A stretch of 64,000 nucleotides of DNA, from NCBI GenBank assembly GCA_049647245.1, contig JBARXH010000205.1, forward strand, positions 1-64,000, written 5' to 3'. Numbering within the stretch: the first letter of the stretch is position 1; every line of letters begins with the position of its first letter. Shown piece by piece: positions 1 to 8,810 of this stretch. Below the pieces are notes generated by a model. That model was not told the DNA's origin and made no database searches. It saw only the letters and a program-made list of their open reading frames with translations. The translations under genes were made by a program, and so were the position numbers. This stretch comes from Litorimonas sp049647245 (GTDB taxonomy: Bacteria; Pseudomonadota; Alphaproteobacteria; Caulobacterales; Maricaulaceae).

Positions 1-1557
1 GAGCTGGACCTTGCCCTGCGCGGAAGCGGTTTCGCCGAAGCGGGCTGGTCCCGGGCCTCCGCCGCCCTTCGCCGCCCGCTCGCCCTGCTTGCACAGGTCG
101 CGGTCCGCGCGGGCGATGCGCCGGAGAGTTTCCGCCTGCTGCAACTCGCCACACTGTCCGACATGGGTGAATGGGAACAACGCCGCAAAGTCGCCGCCGC
201 CGGAGCGGATCCGGACGGGCGGAACCGACTGGAGACCCTCAGGCGCACGCGCGAGTCACTGATGCGTGCGGACACCGCCCTGCAGGAGGCGGTTGCGGCC
301 GGAGACCGAAGCGAAGCCCGAAGGCACCGCCAGGAGATGAGCGTTCTGCGAGAAGGCCTGTCCGAGGCGCTGAACGGGTTCCCGGACATGGCGCGCGGCG
401 GCCTGACGCTGCGATCCCTCGCCGAAGTCCGGGCCGCACTCCCGCCGGATCAGGCCGTTCTGATGGTCGTTGCGGACCCGCGACCCACGGCGATCCTGGT
501 GCGGTCCGACAGGACGGTTCTACGACACACGGAACGACTGGGCGCCGAACTGCAGAAGGCCGCCGATGGTCTGCGCCGAGCCGTACTGCGCGGCGAAGCC
601 TCCAGCCTGACCGACGAAGCGGCCGCTCTGGGCTGGCTGTTCGAGGCGGGGGATCTGGATGGGGTGGAGCTGCTTCACGTGCTGGGCGTGGACGTCTATG
701 GCCGGTTTCCGATGCATTTGCTGCCCGACCCGTCCGCGCCGGAGCGCTGGCTGGGCGAACGTGTCGCCATCAACCATCTGAGCGGCCTCGATGCGCTGTT
801 CGGCGAGGCGAACGCGCAAACGCACAGTGGGCGGATGCCCCGGCTTCTTGCTTTGGGCGATGCCGATTTTCAGGGGCATTCGGACGTCGCGCCGGGCATG
901 GACGAAGACGCGGATGCGAATGCTTGGAACGCCGCCCTGCCTGCCTCCGACCCTCTGGCCGAAGCGCTGCGCCGCCTCCCGCCCCTGCCGGGCAGCCGTG
1001 CCGAAGTCGAGGACATCACCCGGACTTTCGGCGGAGAGGCGACGCTCCTGCTCGGTCCCGATGCCACGGAAACGGCCTTCCGCGCGGCTCGCCCGGAAAT
1101 GGCGGATCTGATCGTGCTGGCCACGCACGGCCTTGCCGCCGGGCAGTTGCCGGGCCTGTCAGAACCCGCGCTCGTCTTCGCGCAGGACGACCAGGCGGAT
1201 GCCGGGCCTGCGCAGGACGGTCTCCTGACCGCGTTAGAAGCCGCCGACTTCGTGCTGTCGGCGGACCTCGTCATCTTGTCGGCCTGCAACACGGCCGCCG
1301 CGGAAGGCGGCGACCCGGCTTTGTCCGGCCTGCCGCGCGCCTTCGTTTCGGCCGGAGCGAACAGCGTCATGGTCAGTCATTGGCCCGTGCGCGACGATGC
1401 CGCCGCTTTCCTGTCCACCGCCGTTTTCACAGCCCGTCAGGACGGCGCCCAGCCGGCCGTGGCGCTGCGGGATGCGATGGGGGCGTTGCGCGCATCCGGC
1501 CTGCCGGATGCGGACGATCCCTCCGTATGGGCGCCCTTCGTGGTCGTCGGCGGGTAG
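1..1557 (+). CDS. CHAT-domain protein, 3' part (5' end outside window)
   Basis: The frame is open from base 1, so the gene begins upstream of the window; the ATG at 163 is only an internal methionine. The last ~250 residues carry the CHAT (caspase HetF-associated with TPR) hallmarks: an ATHGLA block with the presumed catalytic His and LSACNTAAAEGG with the presumed catalytic Cys, followed by GLPRAFVSAGA and SVMVSHWPV. The upstream part is Ala/Leu/Arg-rich and helical, as expected for the TPR-like region usually found before CHAT domains. The family contains cysteine proteases or derivatives of them; the substrate is unknown here. The gene converges on the MFS gene with a 13-bp gap. The family call is secure; the function is open. 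Confidence 0.85.
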   Translation, partial: ELDLALRGSGFAEAGWSRASAALRRPLALLAQVAVRAGDAPESFRLLQLATLSDMGEWEQRRKVAAAGADPDGRNRLETLRRTRESLMRADTALQEAVAAGDRSEARRHRQEMSVLREGLSEALNGFPDMARGGLTLRSLAEVRAALPPDQAVLMVVADPRPTAILVRSDRTVLRHTERLGAELQKAADGLRRAVLRGEASSLTDEAAALGWLFEAGDLDGVELLHVLGVDVYGRFPMHLLPDPSAPERWLGERVAINHLSGLDALFGEANAQTHSGRMPRLLALGDADFQGHSDVAPGMDEDADANAWNAALPASDPLAEALRRLPPLPGSRAEVEDITRTFGGEATLLLGPDATETAFRAARPEMADLIVLATHGLAAGQLPGLSEPALVFAQDDQADAGPAQDGLLTALEAADFVLSADLVILSACNTAAAEGGDPALSGLPRAFVSAGANSVMVSHWPVRDDAAAFLSTAVFTARQDGAQPAVALRDAMGALRASGLPDADDPSVWAPFVVVGG

Positions 1558-1570
1558 GTCTGCCCCCTCC

Positions 1571-2809
1571 CTAGCGCTTCGGCGCTTCGTCGAGCTTCCG
1601 GATCGCGGCCAGCCCCGGAAAGACCTTGCCGACCAGAGCAGCGACGCCGATGGCCGCGATGCCGCCCGCCGTGATGGTGAAAACCGCACCCCAGACCGCC
1701 GCCATCATCCCGGCACGGAATTCGCCCAGTTCGTTGGAGGCGCCGAGGAAGATGCCGTTCACCGCATTGACGCGCCCCCGAACCTCGTCCGGGGTCCAGA
1801 GCTGCAGGATGATCTCGCGGATATAGACGCTGACCATGTCGAACGCGCCGACCATCATGAGCGCGACGATGGAGAGCCATGGCAGGGTCGAGATGCCGAA
1901 CACGGCGGTCGCCATCCCGAACAGCCCCACCGTCACCAGCAGGATCGTCCCTGCATGGTCGCGCACCGGGAAGCGCGTCAGGATCAGCAGCATGGCGATG
2001 GCTCCGATGCCCGGCGCGGCGCGCAACAGGCCCAGCCCCTGCGGTCCCAGCTCCAGGATGTCCCGGGCATAGATCGGCATCAGCGCGACGGCTCCGCCCA
2101 GCAGAACGGCGAAAAGATCGAGGCTGATCGCGCCCAGCACGACCTTTTCGCGCCACACATAGGAGAAACCGCCGAGCAGCACGGAGAGCGAGGTCGGCTC
2201 GGACTTTATGCGCTGTGGCGGCTTGGGGATGGAGAAGATCAGCGCACCCGCGACCAGCAACAGTATGACGGCCGTGCCGTAGGCGGTGCCCGCGCTGATC
2301 CCGTAGATCAGCCCGCCCGCCGCCGGACCGGCGATATGGGCGAGTTGCCAAGAGGCCGTGTTCCACGACACGGCGTTGGGGAAGTCTTCGCGCGGCACGA
2401 GGTTCACCGCGAGGCTGGACGCGGCGGGCGTGTAGAAGGCCCGGCCCGTGCCGAACACGGCGAGCACGCACAGGACCAGAACGGGGTCGAAATTGCGCGA
2501 CAGGGCTAGGCCCAGGATGATCAGGGCGCAGAGCATTTCCAGCCAGATGGCGCTGCCCATAATGAAACGCCGCCCGATCCGGTCAGAGGCCAGCCCCGCC
2601 GGGATGACGAGCAGGATGGCGGGGGCGAACTGGACCAGCCCGATCAGGCCCAGCAGCAGCGCGCTGCCCGTTTCGTCGTAGATCTGCCAGCCCACGGCCG
2701 TGGCGAGAATCTGGACCGCCGTAGCCGAGACGAAGCGGGCCGCGAAATAGCGCGCATAGCTGGAATGCCGGAAGGCGGCGAACTGGTCGGAGCGGGCGCG
2801 GGAAGCCAT
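1571..2809 (-). CDS. MFS transporter (EntS/MFS_3-like exporter)
   Basis: A 412-residue inner-membrane protein with about twelve hydrophobic segments. It has the MFS loop 2-3 motif GLASDRIGRRF (residues ~71-81) and a matching second-half signature around TPDEVRGRVNAVNG. This layout is typical of the DHA3/enterobactin-exporter-like branch, which exports small molecules by proton antiport. The substrate cannot be read from the sequence. The gene lies downstream of the methyltransferase-like lipoprotein gene on the same strand, separated from it by a strong terminator, so it probably has its own promoter. No frameshift is visible and the length is normal for the family. Confidence 0.85.
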   Translation of the reverse strand: MASRARSDQFAAFRHSSYARYFAARFVSATAVQILATAVGWQIYDETGSALLLGLIGLVQFAPAILLVIPAGLASDRIGRRFIMGSAIWLEMLCALIILGLALSRNFDPVLVLCVLAVFGTGRAFYTPAASSLAVNLVPREDFPNAVSWNTASWQLAHIAGPAAGGLIYGISAGTAYGTAVILLLVAGALIFSIPKPPQRIKSEPTSLSVLLGGFSYVWREKVVLGAISLDLFAVLLGGAVALMPIYARDILELGPQGLGLLRAAPGIGAIAMLLILTRFPVRDHAGTILLVTVGLFGMATAVFGISTLPWLSIVALMMVGAFDMVSVYIREIILQLWTPDEVRGRVNAVNGIFLGASNELGEFRAGMMAAVWGAVFTITAGGIAAIGVAALVGKVFPGLAAIRKLDEAPKR

Positions 2810-2841
2810 GGCGCGCCATAGAGGCGGGGGTCCGGAGCGGC

Positions 2842-2876
2842 AAAGAAAAAGCGCCCTCCGCCGGGGCGGAAGACGC
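2842..2876 (-). terminator. Rho-independent terminator after the methyltransferase-like gene
   Basis: Read on the minus strand, a 12-bp GC-rich stem (GCGTCTTCCGCC paired with GGCGGAGGGCGC, allowing G-U pairs) is followed at once by TTTTTCTTTG. It lies about 50 bases past the stop of the gene at 2928-3869 and just before the MFS start, so it ends the upstream transcript. Confidence 0.8.
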
Positions 2877-2927
2877 TTGAAGGACTATGGCAGGACGCCC
2901 CGTCGGGACGCCCGCATCGACCGTGCG

Positions 2928-3869
2928 CTATTCCGGCTTCTGGAACAGCAGCGTCATGCGGTTGCTTTCACCGATGGCTTCCAGTTCGGCGCGCAGCTCC
3001 GCATCCTCGCGGGAGGTGGCGAGGGTGGGCGAGAGACGCCAGACCGAATCGCCTGCTTCCGGCGACGGCATGTCGAGCGGATTGGCGTTGACGTCGCTTT
3101 CGCCGACCAGCGTGAAGCCCGCCGCCTCGAACGCGCCGACCACGTCGGCACGGCGCAGGTAGGCGTTGGAGCCGTCCGCCCAGTCGTCCGGCGCATCCGC
3201 CGGGCCTTCATGCTGTACGACGCCGACCAGGCCACCGGGCTTCAGCGCGCCCATGACGTTGGCCAGCGCGCTGTCCATGAAACGGCCCTCTTCGAACCGG
3301 TTGAGATTGTGCAGGGCGCGGATGAAGAGGAAGGCGTCGAGCGAGCCGTCCTGCGGCAGGTCGGAGAAGGTATAGGCCTCGATGTCGACGTCGCTGTCGG
3401 TCCAGCCGCGCGCATCCGCGACCCAGGTTTCGGGCCAGCTCCGCTTGCCTTCGATGAACTCTTCCGTTCCGAAGTTGAAGTTGGGCCACAGGTCGAGATC
3501 GTAGTCCACGCCGACCAGTCGGCCTTCGTCGCCCAGATAGGGCAGCAGGATCTTGGAGTACCAGCCGCCGCCCGGCAGCGCTTCGCCAACCGCCATGCCC
3601 GGCACGATGCCGAAGAATTCCAGTGTCGCGGCCGGATTGCGGTCGTCATAGCGGGCCTGGGCCGCTTCGTCCTGTGCGGCGAGGATCGCATCCAGCGCAT
3701 CGGCGTCAAAGGTGGCCACGCCCGTCATGTCGGCCTCTTGCATGGCGGTGTCGCGGTCGGCCGTTTCCACGGCGTCCACGACCGCAGCATCTTCGGCCTC
3801 GGTCTCTGCGCCCGAACAGGCGGCGAGCGCCATGACGGATGCGGCGATAAGCAGGGAACGGAAGGTCAT
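2928..3869 (-). CDS. Lipoprotein with class I SAM-methyltransferase-like fold
   Basis: A 313-residue protein. The start at 3869 is chosen because it has a GGAGA ribosome site and begins a clean lipoprotein signal (MTFRSLLIAASVMALAACSG, lipobox LAAC); a longer open frame upstream overlaps the neighbour and lacks these. The mature part has EFFGIVPGMAVGEALPGGGWYSKILLPYLG (in two blocks, residues ~78-107), a methyltransferase motif-I-like glycine region, and AFLFIRALHNL further on. This matches the predicted methyltransferase family seen as exported proteins in many alphaproteobacteria. Whether SAM is bound outside the cytoplasm is doubtful, so enzymatic activity is uncertain. A terminator follows. 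Confidence 0.75.
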   Translation of the reverse strand: MTFRSLLIAASVMALAACSGAETEAEDAAVVDAVETADRDTAMQEADMTGVATFDADALDAILAAQDEAAQARYDDRNPAATLEFFGIVPGMAVGEALPGGGWYSKILLPYLGDEGRLVGVDYDLDLWPNFNFGTEEFIEGKRSWPETWVADARGWTDSDVDIEAYTFSDLPQDGSLDAFLFIRALHNLNRFEEGRFMDSALANVMGALKPGGLVGVVQHEGPADAPDDWADGSNAYLRRADVVGAFEAAGFTLVGESDVNANPLDMPSPEAGDSVWRLSPTLATSREDAELRAELEAIGESNRMTLLFQKPE

Positions 3870-3903
3870 GCGGAAATCTCCTTGGGACAGGGCGGGTGGT
3901 GAC

Positions 3904-4893
3904 TCAGTCGGGTGACGTCGGGCGGTATTTCTCGGGCGAGCGCATCTCGTGGAACTGGCCGTATTTGCGGAAGCGTTCGAGATAGTCCGGCACGATGGCT
4001 TCGATCGTGTCCGGTTCGATGCCGAGCGCCTCGAATCCCGGCAGCGCGCCGGACGCGACATTGTCGACTTTCAGGTTGGCGACCTGGTCGCGGGTCAGGA
4101 ACGGATCGACGAACGGGAGTGCGCCGGACAATTCTCCCGCGAACCCCATCGGCCCGGCGGCGAACCACGGCACGGGCACGAGGAAGCGTCGGCGGTCGAT
4201 CGTGTCCAGGGTGAAGCGCATCAGTTCCGCAAAGGTGTAGGTGCGCGGACCGGCCAGCTCATAGGTCGTGCCGGTCGTTCCCTGGCGGATAACGGTGGCG
4301 ACCGCCTTCGCCACGTCACCCACGAAGGCGGGCTGGAAGCGTGTGTCCCCGCCGCCGATCAGAGGCAGGGCCGGAGCCTTCACGGCCATGGAGGCGAAGC
4401 GGGTGAAGAAGCCGTCGCCTTCGCCGAAGATGATGGAAGGGCGCAGAATGTCCGCCGTGGGCACGTGGGCATGGATGCGGCTTTCGCCCTCGCCCTTGGT
4501 GCGGGCATAGTCGGATTCGGCGTCCGGATCCGCGCCGATGGCGGAGACATGGGCGAGGTTCGTGATGCCGCGCGCGGCGCAGGCGCGTGCAATCGTGTCC
4601 GCCCCGTCCACATGCAGCGCCTCGAACGTCTGCCGCCCCTGTTCGAACAGGAGCGCCACGAGGTTCACGCAGGCGTCCGCGCCGTCCAGTGCGGCGTCCA
4701 CGGAGTCCGGAAAGCGCAGATTGGCCTGCATCAGCTGAACCTGGCCGACATTGCCGGGCACGCGAAGTTCATGCCCCAGATGCGGGCGGCGCATGGCGAC
4801 GCGGATGCGCCAGCCGTCGCGCGCCAGAGCGCGCACCACCTGCTTGCCGACGAAACCGGAGCCGCCGAAAACCGTGACCAGACCATTGTGCAT
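3904..4893 (-). CDS. NDUFA9-like NAD(P)-binding protein
   Basis: A 329-residue member of the atypical short-chain dehydrogenase family. The N-terminal Rossmann motif VTVFGGSGFVGKQVVRAL (residues ~5-22) binds NAD(P). NLAHVSAIGADPDAESDYARTK and a RPSIIFGEGDGFFTRFA segment are the signatures of the complex I NDUFA9 subfamily. In bacteria these proteins are soluble or membrane-associated, and a link to respiratory complex I or quinone metabolism is inferred only from homology. The start at 4893 is preferred over one at 4929 because GGAAGG lies 11 bases upstream and the Rossmann fold begins directly after it. Confidence 0.82.
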   Translation of the reverse strand: MHNGLVTVFGGSGFVGKQVVRALARDGWRIRVAMRRPHLGHELRVPGNVGQVQLMQANLRFPDSVDAALDGADACVNLVALLFEQGRQTFEALHVDGADTIARACAARGITNLAHVSAIGADPDAESDYARTKGEGESRIHAHVPTADILRPSIIFGEGDGFFTRFASMAVKAPALPLIGGGDTRFQPAFVGDVAKAVATVIRQGTTGTTYELAGPRTYTFAELMRFTLDTIDRRRFLVPVPWFAAGPMGFAGELSGALPFVDPFLTRDQVANLKVDNVASGALPGFEALGIEPDTIEAIVPDYLERFRKYGQFHEMRSPEKYRPTSPD

Positions 4894-4984
4894 GGCGCAG
4901 AAAACCTTCCTCGAGAGTGCAGGGCGCATCTAGCCCTCGGGCGGCGCGCTGTCCATCGGCGTCTTGGTTCGCAGCGGAGACGTG

Positions 4985-5755
4985 ATGGCGCAGAACCGTT
5001 CCAAGGCCTATGGTCCCGACATGCCCTCCACGCCTCTCCGACCCGCCCCACGCCTCTTCGTCCTGACAGGCGCGGGCATCAGCGCGGAGTCGGGCCTGAA
5101 GACCTTCCGCGACAATGACGGGCTGTGGGAGACGCACCGGGTGGAAGACGTGGCCACGCCCGAAGCTTTCGCCCGCGATCCCGACCTCGTCCAGCGCTTC
5201 TACAACCAGCGCCGGGCGAGCCTGTCGGAGGCCCGGCCCAATGCCGCCCACCATGCGCTGGGCCAGCTGCAGCGGCGCCTGCGCGAGGCGGACGGGGATC
5301 TGGTTCTGGTGACCCAGAATGTGGACGACCTTCACGAACGCGGCGGAGCGCAGGACGTGATCCACATGCACGGGGAGCTGACGCGCGGCCTGTGTTCGGC
5401 CTGCGGCTTCCGGTGGACGGTGGATGGAGACCTCTTGCCCGGCAGCGCCTGCCCGGCCTGTGGCACGGTGGGCGGCCCGCGCCCCGACATCGTCTGGTTC
5501 GGCGAAATGCCTTACCAGATGGACCGGATCGAACGCGAATTGGCGCGCGCAGACCGGTTCGTGTCCATCGGCACGTCCGGCGCGGTCTATCCGGCGGCCG
5601 GCTTCGTCCAGGCCGCCCGCGCAGCCGGTGTGCCGACGCTGGAACTCAACCTCGAGCCGTCGCTGGGTTCGGCCTGGTTCGACGAAGCCCGGCATGGCCC
5701 CGCCGGAACGGTCGTTCCGGAATGGGCGGAAGCGGTCCCGGCAACGCTCGGTTAG
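4985..5755 (+). CDS. cobB: NAD-dependent protein deacylase, Sir2 family
   Basis: A class III (sirtuin) deacylase that removes acyl groups from lysines using NAD+ in the cytoplasm. Visible motifs in order are GAGISAESGLKTFRDNDGLW (NAD pocket), TQNVDDLHERGG, HMHGEL with the catalytic His, a four-cysteine zinc site (CSAC and CPAC), PDIVWFGEMP and GTSGAVYPAAGF. The length of about 256 residues is normal for bacterial CobB. The start at 4985 has GGAGA four bases upstream; an ATG at 5021 is an alternative. The 3' end overlaps the convergent racemase gene by four bases. Confidence 0.9.
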   Translation: MAQNRSKAYGPDMPSTPLRPAPRLFVLTGAGISAESGLKTFRDNDGLWETHRVEDVATPEAFARDPDLVQRFYNQRRASLSEARPNAAHHALGQLQRRLREADGDLVLVTQNVDDLHERGGAQDVIHMHGELTRGLCSACGFRWTVDGDLLPGSACPACGTVGGPRPDIVWFGEMPYQMDRIERELARADRFVSIGTSGAVYPAAGFVQAARAAGVPTLELNLEPSLGSAWFDEARHGPAGTVVPEWAEAVPATLG

Positions 5756-6618
5756 GCCGGGTCCTTGCCGCTCGCCGCGACGCCAACGCCCACTCCCACT
5801 CCCAGGCCGAAGTGCGGGGCGGGACCGAGCGCGGCGTCGAGGGCCGCTTCGCAGTGGATGCGGGTCGTGTCGAATACGGGCAGCGGGCTGTTGTCCGCAT
5901 CCAGCAGGAGCCCGACCTCCGGACATCCGAGGATCAGGCAGTCCGCCCCCATGGTCTTGAGCCGCCCGGCGATCGACACGAAGGCGGTCCGGCTCTCGGG
6001 CTCGGCGACCTTGCGGATCAGCTCTTCGTAGATCACCTCGTGCAGGCGCTCCCGGTCCGGTTCCTCGGGCACGACGGGCTGCAGGCCGAGACCACGCAAC
6101 CGGTCGAGATAGAAGCGGTCCTCCATGGTCAGCTGCGTGCCGATCAGGCCGGGATGGGAAAAGCCGCCCGCCAGAATGCGCTCGGCCGTGGCGTCCGCGA
6201 TGTGGATCAGCGGCACGGACACGTCGCGCATCATGCGCGGCACCACCTTGTGCATGGTGTTGGTCGCCAGGACGATCATCTCCGCCCCGCCGCGCTCCAG
6301 CGCTTCGGCCTCCCGCGCCAGCATATCGCCCAACGCGCCCCAGGCGCCTTCGTTCTGAAGATGGGTGACGGCGCCGAAATCCACCGACTGGATCAGCAGG
6401 CGCGGCCCGTGGCGGCCGCCGAAACGCGCGTCGGTCAGCGTGCAGAGCAGCTCGTAATATTGCAGGGTCGACGCCGTGCTCATCCCGCCCAGCACGCCGA
6501 TGGTCTTCATGGCCGGCATGGGCGCGGGCGCCAGCGCGCCCGGCAGGACGGGCGAGGCGGTGGCCTGCACCGGGTCTTGCGGACCGGACCCGTCCGGCGG
6601 CGTGGGAGGCTTGGTCAT
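5752..6618 (-). CDS. Aspartate/glutamate racemase family protein (YgeA/L-DER-like)
   Basis: A cofactor-independent amino-acid racemase homologue of 288 residues. GVLGGMSTASTLQYY (residues ~41-55), VLATNTMHKV and LILGCPEVGLLL mark the two active-site lobes. The first catalytic position reads ATNT (Thr) instead of the Cys of true aspartate racemases, while the second is Cys; this Thr/Cys pair is the one described for the broad-specificity YgeA/L-DER enzymes. The first ~36 residues are Pro/Ala-rich and may be untranslated; an internal ATG at 6510 sits right before the fold. The C-terminus has a GVGVGVGVGV tract encoded by a short tandem repeat. Confidence 0.83.
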   Translation of the reverse strand: MTKPPTPPDGSGPQDPVQATASPVLPGALAPAPMPAMKTIGVLGGMSTASTLQYYELLCTLTDARFGGRHGPRLLIQSVDFGAVTHLQNEGAWGALGDMLAREAEALERGGAEMIVLATNTMHKVVPRMMRDVSVPLIHIADATAERILAGGFSHPGLIGTQLTMEDRFYLDRLRGLGLQPVVPEEPDRERLHEVIYEELIRKVAEPESRTAFVSIAGRLKTMGADCLILGCPEVGLLLDADNSPLPVFDTTRIHCEAALDAALGPAPHFGLGVGVGVGVAASGKDPA

Positions 6619-6742
6619 GGTCCGCCCCTAGCAGGTCCGGCGACCCGGTGCATCCCCATGCCCCGCGCACTGCAAAAGCCCTCCGAAAAGCCGTTGACGT
6701 GCCGCCCCCCTTTCCCTATCTGGCGCGCCTTGCCGATGACGT

Positions 6743-6829
6743 GCCCAGATGGCGGAATTGGTAGACGCGCCAGCTTCAGGTGCTGGTGTCCGTATGGACG
6801 TGGAGGTTCGAGTCCTCTTCTGGGCACCA
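6743..6829 (+). tRNA. tRNA-Leu (anticodon CAG), CCA encoded
   Basis: A full cloverleaf can be drawn: acceptor GCCCAGA pairs with TCTGGGC, the D-arm contains GGTAGACGC, the anticodon stem CCAGC/GCTGG encloses loop TTCAGGT (anticodon CAG, decoding CTG), and there is a long variable arm as in class II leucine tRNAs. The T-arm reads GAGGTTCGAGTCCTC, and CCA is encoded. An integrase gene begins 88 bases downstream, so the 3' half is very likely the attachment site of the element to the right. Confidence 0.95.
6800..6829 (+). other. Probable attL: 3' end of tRNA-Leu
   Basis: The 3' end of the tRNA gene, including the T-arm and acceptor strand, borders the integrase gene. Integration into the 3' end of a tRNA restores the gene, so an exact copy of about 15-45 bases should mark the other end of the element. 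No such copy was seen elsewhere in the window. The exact core length is unknown. Confidence 0.55.
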
Positions 6830-6916
6830 TTTTCCGGCTTCACGATCCGGGCATGTTGTTGAAATCACTAGAGATTTCCTCATCGAAACTCTTTCAAACT
6901 CTGATTTCCTCGACTG

Positions 6917-8287
6917 ATGTGCCACACCACGTGCTACATTGTGTGCTACATTATGCCTGTCATGAAGAGGCTAAACCAATACCTCAAATGTCGCGGAGGG
7001 TATTGGAACTACCAAAGACGCGTCCCGAAAGCTTTTCAAAGTCTCGACCCTAGAGGCACGATTAGAAGTGCTCTCGGAACCACCTCCCTGGAGATTGCCC
7101 GCGCTCGACGCGATGCCCTCGCCATTGCAGATGAAAAGCTCTGGAACGCTTTGCGGGCTGGGAAGCCAACTGCCTTGGACGCTTACGAAACGGCTCGCAC
7201 CCGTGCGGTTGCACAGGGGTTCGTCTACGTTCCTGCCAATGAAATCGCCGTTGAGTCTACGCTCGATGAAATTCTCGCGCGTCTGGACAAAATCAACGTC
7301 GGTTCTCCAATTGCCACAGCAGAAGCGGATGCCGCCCTAGGGCTTGTCGAGACCAGTGCTGCGCCGATATCCGAGGCCTTCACGATCTACTGCGAGAAAA
7401 TATGCGCCGTCGATCTGAAGAACAAATCTGCGGCGCAAGTGAAAAACTGGATCAAGGTCAAACGGCGGGCAGTCAACAACTTCATCGCTCTCTGTGGCGA
7501 CCTTCCAATGAACGCCATTACGCGGAGCCACGCCCGGCAAATCTATGATTGGTGGAGCGGCCGCGTGAATCCAACGGACGGCACCAAGTCGCTCCATGCC
7601 AACTCGGCCAACAAGGACTTCACGAACCTTCGGACGCTTTACGAGCGTTACTGGGCTTACCAAGGCGATGAGACTCGCGAGAACCCTTTCCGCAATCTTC
7701 GCTTCAAGAATGTCGTCTACAAGGACATTCCACCGTTCGAAACGGATTGGATCCAGTCAAAGATACTCGTATCAGGCGTCTTCGACGGTTTGAATGTCGA
7801 GGCCCGATGCATCGTCTACGCACTTATCGAGACTGGATGCCGTCCGAGCGAGATTGCGAACCTACGGCCGGAGCATATCATTCTCGACCACGATACTCCT
7901 CATCTGCAAATCCGTCCGCAAGCCAAACGCGAGCTCAAATCCAAATCGGCAAACCGGGACGTTCCGTTGCTCGGGGTCTCGCTGAAGGCGATGCGACGTT
8001 GTCCCAAGGGTTTCCCGCGCTATCGCGAGAAAAGCGACTCGCTGTCAGCAACCTTATCGAAGGCGTTCAAGACGCGGAGACTGTTCCCGACAGCGGATCA
8101 CCGCATCTACTCGCTGCGCCACTCTTTCGAAAAGCGTATGCTGGAAGCGGAATTGGACTATGGCTTGAGGTGCAAACTGATCGGCCATTACAACAATCGT
8201 CCCGACTACGGAGACGGCGGGTCGCTGGCTTTTCGTCGGGACCAGCTATCCCGTATTGTGCTCGACGACGCTCACCTGAAGATCTGA
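6917..8287 (+). CDS. int: Tyrosine-type site-specific integrase (DUF6538 N-terminus)
   Basis: A phage-type integrase of up to 456 residues. The N-terminal YLKCRGGYWNYQRRVPKAF matches the DUF6538 arm-binding domain. A SAM-like core-binding region follows, then the catalytic domain with ETGCRPSEIANLRP (first catalytic Arg), YSLRHSFEKRM (His-x-x-Arg equivalent) and GHYNNRPDYGDG carrying the likely nucleophilic Tyr. It should catalyse element excision and integration at the adjacent tRNA-Leu. No ribosome site precedes any of the candidate starts (6917, 6953, 6962); the last two are closer to the usual N-terminus. The sequence gtgctacatt is repeated twice just upstream. Confidence 0.92.
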   Translation: MCHTTCYIVCYIMPVMKRLNQYLKCRGGYWNYQRRVPKAFQSLDPRGTIRSALGTTSLEIARARRDALAIADEKLWNALRAGKPTALDAYETARTRAVAQGFVYVPANEIAVESTLDEILARLDKINVGSPIATAEADAALGLVETSAAPISEAFTIYCEKICAVDLKNKSAAQVKNWIKVKRRAVNNFIALCGDLPMNAITRSHARQIYDWWSGRVNPTDGTKSLHANSANKDFTNLRTLYERYWAYQGDETRENPFRNLRFKNVVYKDIPPFETDWIQSKILVSGVFDGLNVEARCIVYALIETGCRPSEIANLRPEHIILDHDTPHLQIRPQAKRELKSKSANRDVPLLGVSLKAMRRCPKGFPRYREKSDSLSATLSKAFKTRRLFPTADHRIYSLRHSFEKRMLEAELDYGLRCKLIGHYNNRPDYGDGGSLAFRRDQLSRIVLDDAHLKI

Positions 8288-8291
8288 CGAT

Positions 8292-8312
8292 GGCGGTCCA
8301 GCCTGGACCGCC
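8292..8312 (+). terminator. Hairpin after integrase, possible terminator
   Basis: A perfect 9-bp stem (GGCGGTCCA / TGGACCGCC) with a three-base loop starts four bases after the integrase stop. No run of T follows, so it may act as a transcript stabiliser or weak terminator. The rest of 8313-8462 shows nothing recognisable. Confidence 0.4.
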
Positions 8313-8462
8313 GACTTTGTCGAAGCTTCAACTCCCGTTCAAGACGGTCGAAGATCGGCCAGGCCGCTTCGCTATGGGTCTCGATGATCCATGTCAGCTT
8401 TCCCAAGCCTTCCAGGATCTTCGCCGTTTCGTCGGATGGAGTGTTGCGCATTCGGAGTTCAG

Positions 8463-8774
8463 CTATTGTGATTTTGGCCGGGACCAGACGAGGTCCGCTT
8501 TCCCGTCGGCCTCGAACATCGCCGCCCAGACGGGCGCGGCGAAGCTGGGATCGTCAAGGAAGACCTTGAGATAGGGCTGGCCCTCCTCACCCTTCGCGAC
8601 GGCCTTGCGCGCAAAGCCGAGATCGCATTGCCCGGTCTTCACAAAGTAGTCGGGACTATCGTCGTGCTTCTTGTTGGTGTTCAGAACGAGCCTCACCTTA
8701 CGGGCCATGGTGAGTGTAGAGATCGTGCCTTCGTAGCCGTCATCTTTGATGCGGAACTGTCCTATGGTGGCCAT
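8463..8774 (-). CDS. DUF736 family protein
   Basis: A 103-residue small soluble protein. MATIGQFRIKDDGYEGTI at the start, and LDDPSFAAPVWAAMFE and WSRPKSQ at the end, are the DUF736 signature. The family is nearly confined to conjugative elements of Proteobacteria; its biochemical role is unknown. It is the last gene of the long minus-strand conjugation operon, behind the DUF2274 gene. A second, divergent DUF736 gene lies at 31607-31933 in the same element. Confidence 0.88.
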   Translation of the reverse strand: MATIGQFRIKDDGYEGTISTLTMARKVRLVLNTNKKHDDSPDYFVKTGQCDLGFARKAVAKGEEGQPYLKVFLDDPSFAAPVWAAMFEADGKADLVWSRPKSQ

Positions 8775-8810
8775 GATGTATCCTTTCGAGTGGGTTTTGG
8801 TCGGTGGAGA

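Noticed and set aside
171..1574. Long plus-strand frame of 467 codons overlapping the CHAT gene
   Set aside because: It is Arg/Pro/Gly-rich, typical of a shadow frame in GC-rich DNA, and lies over a clearly conserved CHAT domain.
5765..5812. Short tandem repeat (ACGCCC/ACTCCC units) as a possible regulatory repeat
   Set aside because: It encodes the Gly-Val tail of the racemase family protein and is simply low-complexity coding DNA.
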